Assembly (NCBI GenBank): GCA_023416275.1 | Contig: JAEZIB010000112.1 | Coordinates: forward strand, 1-7,660 | Direction of reading: 5' to 3' | From: Bacillota bacterium | Lineage (GTDB): Bacteria; Bacillota; Clostridia; Acetivibrionales; DSM-1351 | Length of the DNA stretch: 7,660 nt | Part shown: positions 3,917-7,660 of the stretch, one piece after another | How the letters are laid out: the number at the start of each line of letters is the position of its first letter | Numbering within the stretch: position 1 is the first letter of the stretch | The notes under the pieces: model-generated | Database searches by the model: none | Seen by the model: the letters and a program-made list of their open reading frames with translations, nothing else | What the model was told of the DNA's origin: nothing | Program-made: the position numbers and the translations under genes

Positions 3917-5509
3917 ATGAATGTAAGAAATATTGTATTGGATAAATACGGAGCAAAGGTTTATAAAAATCGAAAAGAACATATTATAGAGGTTAATGAA
4001 GAGACTAAGCAATTGCCTATTGCTGCAAATACAAGAAGTGTTGCCGGGATTATGACTAATAGAGGATGTTGTTATGCAGGATGTAAGGGTGTTGTACTCG
4101 GCCCCCTGAAAGATGTTTTAGTACTGACGCATGGACCTATTGGTTGTGGCTTTTACTCTTGGGGGACCAGAAGAAATAAGGCAAAGCCTGAGGATGGAAG
4201 AAACTTTATTGAGTACTGCTTTTCAACAGACCTTCAGGAGTCAGATATTGTATTCGGTGGTGAGAAAAAGCTAAGGCAAGCAATAAAAGAGGCAATGGAA
4301 ATATTTCAGCCAAAATGCATAATGATTTGTTCTACTTGTCCCGTTGGCTTAATAGGTGATGATATTCATGCAGTAGCAGCTGAGACGGAAAAGGAATATG
4401 GTATATCCTGTATGGCATTCAGTTGTGAGGGATATAAGGGAGTAAGCCAGAGTGGCGGTCATCATATTGCTAACAATACTTTAATGAAAAAAGTTATAGG
4501 TACAGGAGATGCAGAGCCTACCAAAAAGTTTACTGTAAATATTCTTGGTGAATATAACATCGGCGGTGATGGGTGGGAAATTGAAAGATTTTTGAAGAGA
4601 ATTGGATATGAAGTAATAACCGTCTTTACCGGCAACGGAAGCTATGAAACAATGAAGAATGCACATACGGCAAATTTGAATATAGTACAATGTCATCGTT
4701 CAATTAACTATATTGCAGAAATGATGAAAACAAAATATGGGATTGACTGGATAAAAGTAAATTTTATTGGTCTAGGTGCAGCGATACAATCACTGAGAGA
4801 TATGGCAACATATTTCGGTGATCAGGAGCTTATAGATAGAACAGAAGCAGTTATAGCTGATGAGCTTGCAAATATAGCAGAAGAAAAAGAATATTATTAC
4901 TCTAAATTGAAAGGCAAAACAGCAGCACTTTATGTTGGTGGTTCACGTTCTCATCATTATCAAAATCTGCTTGCAGATTTTGGAGTTAAAACAGTACTTG
5001 CAGGGTATGAGTTTGCTCATAGAGATGATTATGAGGGCAGAGAAGTTATTCCGACGATAAAGGAAGATGCGGACAGTAAGAATATTGAACATATTGAGGT
5101 CAAAAAGGATGAGCAGAAGTACCATGCATATTTGACGGAGGAGCAATACGAGGACTTAAAGTCAAAGATACCTTTGGAACAATATTGTGGAATGATTAAA
5201 ACGATGGATGATAAAAGTGTGGTTGTAGATGATTTAAATCACTTTGAAACTGAAGAGTTTATCAAGCTGCTTAAACCAGATATGTTTTTCTCGGGTATAA
5301 AAGACAAATATGTTCTTCAAAAATCAGGGGTATATTCAAAACAATTGCACTCTTATGATTATAGTGGGCCATATGCTGGCTTCAATGGAGCAATTAATTT
5401 TGCAAGAGATGTAGCTATGGGGCTTTATACTCCCGCATGGGGCTTGGTAACACCACCCTGGAAAAATAAATCAACACTTAAGGCTAAACTAGTAGGAGGT
5501 GAGGAATAA
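3917..5509 (+). CDS. nifD: Nitrogenase MoFe protein alpha subunit
   Basis: A 530-residue NifD carrying the FeMo-cofactor site and half of the P-cluster. By alignment from memory to Azotobacter vinelandii, the P-cluster ligands are C51, C77 and C141 (Av 62, 88, 154) and the cofactor ligands are C259 in NIVQCHRSINY and H478 in QLHSYDYSGPY (Av 275, 442). Cofactor-pocket residues R85, Q178, H182 and R344 (Av 96, 191, 195, 359) are conserved. The GVSQSGGHH motif and the absence of a delta-subunit gene between D and K indicate the Mo form. Residues about 380-430 form an insertion, typical of clostridial NifD and absent from Azotobacter, which explains the length. The segment CCYAGCKG has extra cysteines at 52 and 56 beside ligand C51. 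It starts 19 bases after nifI2; its stop TAA overlaps the nifK ATG by one base, implying coupled translation and balanced subunits. Confidence 0.96.
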   Translation: MNVRNIVLDKYGAKVYKNRKEHIIEVNEETKQLPIAANTRSVAGIMTNRGCCYAGCKGVVLGPLKDVLVLTHGPIGCGFYSWGTRRNKAKPEDGRNFIEYCFSTDLQESDIVFGGEKKLRQAIKEAMEIFQPKCIMICSTCPVGLIGDDIHAVAAETEKEYGISCMAFSCEGYKGVSQSGGHHIANNTLMKKVIGTGDAEPTKKFTVNILGEYNIGGDGWEIERFLKRIGYEVITVFTGNGSYETMKNAHTANLNIVQCHRSINYIAEMMKTKYGIDWIKVNFIGLGAAIQSLRDMATYFGDQELIDRTEAVIADELANIAEEKEYYYSKLKGKTAALYVGGSRSHHYQNLLADFGVKTVLAGYEFAHRDDYEGREVIPTIKEDADSKNIEHIEVKKDEQKYHAYLTEEQYEDLKSKIPLEQYCGMIKTMDDKSVVVDDLNHFETEEFIKLLKPDMFFSGIKDKYVLQKSGVYSKQLHSYDYSGPYAGFNGAINFARDVAMGLYTPAWGLVTPPWKNKSTLKAKLVGGEE

Positions 5510-6873
5510 TGCTGAATTTAACTAAAAATGAGATTTCAGATAGAAGCGCACTTAGAGTAAACCCATGTAAAACCTGTCAGCCTGTTGGGGCAATATATGC
5601 AGCACTTGGAGTACACAATTGTATGCCTCATAGTCATGGATCACAAGGTTGTGTATCATATCACAGAACCTTTTTGAGCAGACATTTCAAGGAACCAGCA
5701 ATTGCCTCCACAAGCTCATTTACAGAGGGCGCATCAGTATTTGGAGGAGGAAGTAATCTCAGAACAGGTGTAAAGAATGTTTTTGATATATATAATCCTG
5801 ACATTATTGCTGTACACACTACTTGTCTTAGCGAAACCATCGGAGATGATTTAAACGCATATATTCAAGATATGGATGTTCCTGATGGGAAGCTGGTAAT
5901 ACATGCAAATACACCTAGTTACGTAGGTTCACATATATCTGGCTTTTACAATATGATGGCAGGTTTTATTAATTATCTTTCTGAATCAACAGGTAAATGT
6001 AATGGTAAAACTGCAATTTTTCCAGGATATGTTAATCCGGGCGATATCAGAGAGATGAAAAAAATTGCAAATTATATGAAGGTTCCTTTTACAATGTTCC
6101 CTGATCAGAGCGGAGTAATGGATGTTCCGATGACAGGTGATTATTCAATGTATCCAAAGGGCGGTACTCGTATTCCTGAAATTGTTGGATTAGGAGATTG
6201 TAAAATGGTTTTGGCGTTAGGTGAGCTTACAAGTGAAGAACCTGCCAGCATATTAGAAAGAAAATGTAAGGTACCATATACATTACTTCCACTGCCTATT
6301 GGAATAGAAGCTACTGATAAGTTTATTATGGAATTATCGCAATTGTCAAATGAAGAGGTTCCTTATGAACTGGAAGAGGAACGTGGACAATTGGTAGATA
6401 TAATGCTTGATGCTCATGCTTACTTTTATAACAAAACAGTAGCTATATTTGGGGATCCTGATACTGTGCTTGGATTAACTCGAATGGTGCTTGAAATGGG
6501 TATGATTCCTAAGTACGTTTTAACAGGTACACCAGGAGAAAATTTTGTTAGACTGGCGGAAAAAATATTTGAACAGTACGGAGTTGAAGGCTGTACTGCA
6601 AAAGCAGCAGGAGACTTGTTTGAATTGCATCAATGGATTAAGAATGAAAAGGTTGATTTAATGATAGGAACTTCTTATGGTAAATCGATTGCAAGAGCTG
6701 AAGATATTCCTTTTGTTCGTGTAGGGTTCCCTATTCTTGACAGATACGCACATCCGTATTTTCCAATAGTAGGATACAAAGGGGCATTAAGATTAGTAGA
6801 AAAGATTTCAGAGGCATTAATGGACAGACAAGATCGGACCTGTTCAGATGAAGATTTTGAAATGGTTATGTAG
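5509..6873 (+). CDS. nifK: Nitrogenase MoFe protein beta subunit
   Basis: A 454-residue NifK, partner of NifD in the alpha2-beta2 MoFe protein and contributor of the other P-cluster ligands. These are visible as C23 in KTCQPVGA, C48 in HGSQGCVSYHRTF and C106 in HTTCLSETIGDDL (Av 70, 95, 153). FTEGASVFGGGSNL (71-84) and PSYVGSHISGF (136-146) are further family hallmarks. It lacks roughly 50 N-terminal residues present in Azotobacter NifK, a normal trait of clostridial proteins that complements the NifD insertion. AGGAGGT at 5494-5500 lies 8 bases before the ATG, which overlaps the nifD stop. A terminator-like hairpin follows about 20 bases after the stop codon. Confidence 0.96.
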   Translation: MLNLTKNEISDRSALRVNPCKTCQPVGAIYAALGVHNCMPHSHGSQGCVSYHRTFLSRHFKEPAIASTSSFTEGASVFGGGSNLRTGVKNVFDIYNPDIIAVHTTCLSETIGDDLNAYIQDMDVPDGKLVIHANTPSYVGSHISGFYNMMAGFINYLSESTGKCNGKTAIFPGYVNPGDIREMKKIANYMKVPFTMFPDQSGVMDVPMTGDYSMYPKGGTRIPEIVGLGDCKMVLALGELTSEEPASILERKCKVPYTLLPLPIGIEATDKFIMELSQLSNEEVPYELEEERGQLVDIMLDAHAYFYNKTVAIFGDPDTVLGLTRMVLEMGMIPKYVLTGTPGENFVRLAEKIFEQYGVEGCTAKAAGDLFELHQWIKNEKVDLMIGTSYGKSIARAEDIPFVRVGFPILDRYAHPYFPIVGYKGALRLVEKISEALMDRQDRTCSDEDFEMVM

Positions 6874-6893
6874 AGTAATAGATCATCAGCAAT

Positions 6894-6933
6894 GGGGCTG
6901 TAACACAGGGCATATCTGTGTTACGGCCTTTTT
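6894..6933 (+). terminator. Intrinsic terminator or attenuator between nifK and nifE
   Basis: A 13-bp stem (one T-G wobble) pairs GGCTGTAACACAG (6896-6908) with CTGTGTTACGGCC (6916-6928) around a 7-base loop, followed by TTTTT (6929-6933). It ends 38 bases before the nifE start. Partial termination here would make much more nifHDK mRNA than nifE mRNA, matching the need for abundant structural proteins and less scaffold. I see no clear promoter between it and nifE. Confidence 0.8.
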
Positions 6934-6971
6934 GAATATAGAGATTTATTTGTTAAAGGGGGTTGAAGAAG

Positions 6972-7660
6972 ATGGAAGCAACAATTTTAGATGAAAGAAA
7001 GGCCTTTATTATAAATGGGGGAACAGAAAATAGCCGTAGTTCTGCTGCAAAAGGCATCAAATGTGATAGTGATAGCCTGTCAGGTACGGTAAGTCAAAGA
7101 GCCTGTGTATATTGTGGAGCCAGAGTTGTGCTAAATCCCATTACAGATGCTTTCCATATTGTTCATGGCCCTATTGGATGCGCAAGCTATACTTGGGATA
7201 TTCGTGGGAGTTTAACCAGTGGAAGTGATTTATACCGAAATAGCTTTTCAACAGATTTAAGTGACAAAGATATTGTTTTCGGTGGGGAAAAGAAGTTGGC
7301 TGCTGCAATTGAAGAGGTTATAGAAAAACATAATCCTAAGTTAATATTTATATATTCTACTTGTATTGTAGGAGTTATAGGTGATGATGTAGATGCAGTT
7401 TGCAAACAGGCAGAGAAAAAACATGGTACCAGGGTTATTTCAGTAAAATCTCCTGGATTTTCAGGCAATAAATCATATGGTTATAAAATGGCTTGTAATG
7501 CGTTATTACAGCTTATAGAGCCTCATAAAAATCAAGCAAAAGTTAAAGGTGTTAATATTCTGGGAGATTTTAATCTTGCAGGAGAGATGTGGATAATAAA
7601 AAACTATTTAAAGAAGATTGGTATTCCAGTAGTATCAACCATTACAGGGGATGCGTGCTA
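6972..7660 (+). CDS. nifE: FeMo-cofactor scaffold protein NifE (3' end outside window)
   Basis: The first 229 codons of NifE, which pairs with NifN as the scaffold where the NifB-derived precursor is converted to FeMo-cofactor. It is related to NifD. Cysteines expected to bind the permanent [4Fe-4S] cluster are C45 in VSQRACVYCGA, C70 in HGPIGCASYTWD and C131 in YSTCIVGVIGDD. RGSLTSGSDLYRNSFSTDL (78-96) and the LGDFNLAGEMW segment (197-207) distinguish it from NifD. AAAGGGGG at 6955-6962 lies 9 bases before ATG 6972. The frame is open to the window edge and roughly half the protein is missing. It follows nifK by 98 bases, across the terminator. Confidence 0.93.
   Translation, partial: MEATILDERKAFIINGGTENSRSSAAKGIKCDSDSLSGTVSQRACVYCGARVVLNPITDAFHIVHGPIGCASYTWDIRGSLTSGSDLYRNSFSTDLSDKDIVFGGEKKLAAAIEEVIEKHNPKLIFIYSTCIVGVIGDDVDAVCKQAEKKHGTRVISVKSPGFSGNKSYGYKMACNALLQLIEPHKNQAKVKGVNILGDFNLAGEMWIIKNYLKKIGIPVVSTITGDAC

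Noticed and set aside
5509..5511. A vnf or anf alternative nitrogenase, suggested by the neighbouring anfO-like gene.
   Set aside because: nifD and nifK overlap directly with no delta-subunit gene between them, NifD carries Mo-type motifs, and nifI1/nifI2 plus nifE follow the clostridial nif order.

Overview
The window is AT-rich and carries the first part of a molybdenum-type nitrogen-fixation cluster in the order nifH - nifI1 - nifI2 - nifD - nifK - nifE, with nifE cut off by the right edge. The gene order (two PII-like nifI genes between nifH and nifD), the 530-residue NifD with a clostridial-type insertion, the short 454-residue NifK, the strong AGGAGG-like ribosome binding sites and the low G+C all point to an anaerobic Firmicute of class Clostridia. 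NifH and NifD resemble the Clostridium pasteurianum proteins as I remember them. A Ruminiclostridium-like organism is plausible, but the species cannot be fixed from this sequence.

Layout. Positions 1-183 are a short upstream region. 190-882 (+) encodes a DinB/YfiT-like putative metal-binding protein with no obvious link to nitrogen fixation. 883-1114 is the convergent gap and contains a 141-bp element bounded by a perfect 16-bp inverted repeat, which looks like a MITE or IS remnant. 1115-1747 (-) encodes an AnfO-family protein, a family named for Fe-only nitrogenase accessory genes, here placed divergently from a Mo-type cluster. 1748-2335 is a long divergent regulatory region. From 2336 onward all genes run rightward and are tightly packed (gaps of 26, 12 and 19 bases, then a 1-base overlap of nifD and nifK). 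The 98-base nifK-nifE gap contains an intrinsic terminator-like hairpin.

How the genes work together. NifH is the Fe protein, which delivers electrons to the NifD2K2 MoFe protein. NifI1 and NifI2 form the PII-type complex that, in methanogens and relatives, switches nitrogenase off in response to ammonium. NifE, with NifN outside the window, is the scaffold on which the FeMo-cofactor is matured. All P-cluster and FeMo-cofactor ligands that can be checked are present.

The most notable non-coding signal is the nifH leader. A predicted sigma-A promoter overlaps a 25-bp operator-like dyad. It is followed by two successive intrinsic terminators (2093-2134 and 2242-2290), both before nifH. The 5' arm of each terminator overlaps a small hairpin with the same AGAC/GTCT stem and a six-base loop, an arrangement that suggests transcription antitermination. 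A 35-bp imperfect tandem repeat lies between the two. A third terminator, pointing the other way, lies in the leader of the anfO-like gene. Control by premature termination therefore appears to operate in both directions, and again between nifK and nifE.
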